NCBI GenBank assembly: GCA_964582985.1
Contig: CAZOUM010000108.1
Location: 1-5,575, forward strand
Direction: 5' to 3'
Length of the DNA: 5,575 nucleotides
Source of the DNA: CAZQYB01 sp964582985
GTDB taxonomy: Bacteria; Planctomycetota; Phycisphaerae; Sedimentisphaerales; Anaerobacaceae
Below, piece by piece: positions 5,551 to 5,575 of the stretch. Every line of letters begins with the position of its first letter. Within the stretch, counting starts at the first letter, position 1. Made by a program: the position numbers and the translations under genes. The notes under the pieces were generated by a model, which ran no database searches, was not told the DNA's origin, and saw nothing but the letters and a program-made list of their open reading frames with translations.

Positions 5551-5575
5551 ATTGCGAGGAATGTAAAGAACTTTT
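5547..5575 (+). CDS. Probable zinc-binding anti-sigma factor, N-terminal fragment
   Basis: Only nine codons are inside the window, reading MNCEECKEL before the right edge cuts the gene. ATG 5547 overlaps the sigma stop codon (ATGA) and has a good ribosome site, TGAGGTG at 5535-5541, inside the end of the sigma gene. A start with Met-Asn-Cys-Glu-Glu-Cys is common in zf-HC2 type anti-sigma factors, whose N-terminal cytoplasmic domain binds zinc and the cognate sigma factor and is often joined to a membrane helix. The position directly after an ECF sigma gene is the standard place for one. The rest of the zinc motif (His-x3-Cys-x2-Cys) would lie beyond the edge, so the call rests mainly on context. 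Confidence 0.7.

Overview
The window reads as a bacterial chromosome segment, most likely from Planctomycetota and plausibly the Phycisphaerae/Sedimentisphaerales side. This is inferred from protein style: a FloA-type flotillin behind NfeD-family genes, a small membrane-anchored protein with an ILGRPLSMRD-like tail of a kind I associate with planctomycetes, a long cytoplasmic TPR protein, and mixed use of Shine-Dalgarno sites. No rRNA, tRNA, CRISPR array, transposase or phage gene is visible.

Left part (1-2605, plus strand): an apparent membrane-organisation operon. It holds the 3' end of an NfeD-family protein cut by the window edge, a complete short NfeD-family paralogue, floA (flotillin-like scaffold), and an uncharacterised 196-aa protein with one N-terminal membrane helix. 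NfeD proteins with flotillin/SPFH partners are a well-known pairing (Bacillus yqeZ-yqfA type). The two NfeD C-terminal domains probably act with FloA at the membrane. The fourth gene is tied to them only by position.

Middle (2606-3057): about 450 bases with no credible protein gene, between convergent genes. Right after the stop of the fourth gene there is a good sigma70-like promoter (TTCACA, 17 bp, CATAAT). Behind it lies a stretch rich in possible RNA structure: a tight H-type pseudoknot, two mutually exclusive hairpins, and a nested stem capped by a GGAA (GNRA-type) tetraloop. I do not recognise it as a known RNA family. It is the best candidate here for something undescribed, but the evidence is from reading one sequence only.

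Right part (3058-5575): a 535-aa TPR protein on the minus strand, then a 351-base divergent intergenic region, then an ECF-type sigma factor on the plus strand. The sigma gene has a perfect TATAAT -10 box, a T-rich tract where an UP element would lie, and an exact DnaA-box 9-mer further upstream. It overlaps by ATGA with the start of a gene whose first residues, MNCEECKEL, fit a zinc-binding anti-sigma factor. That is the usual sigma/anti-sigma pair, cut by the right edge of the window.
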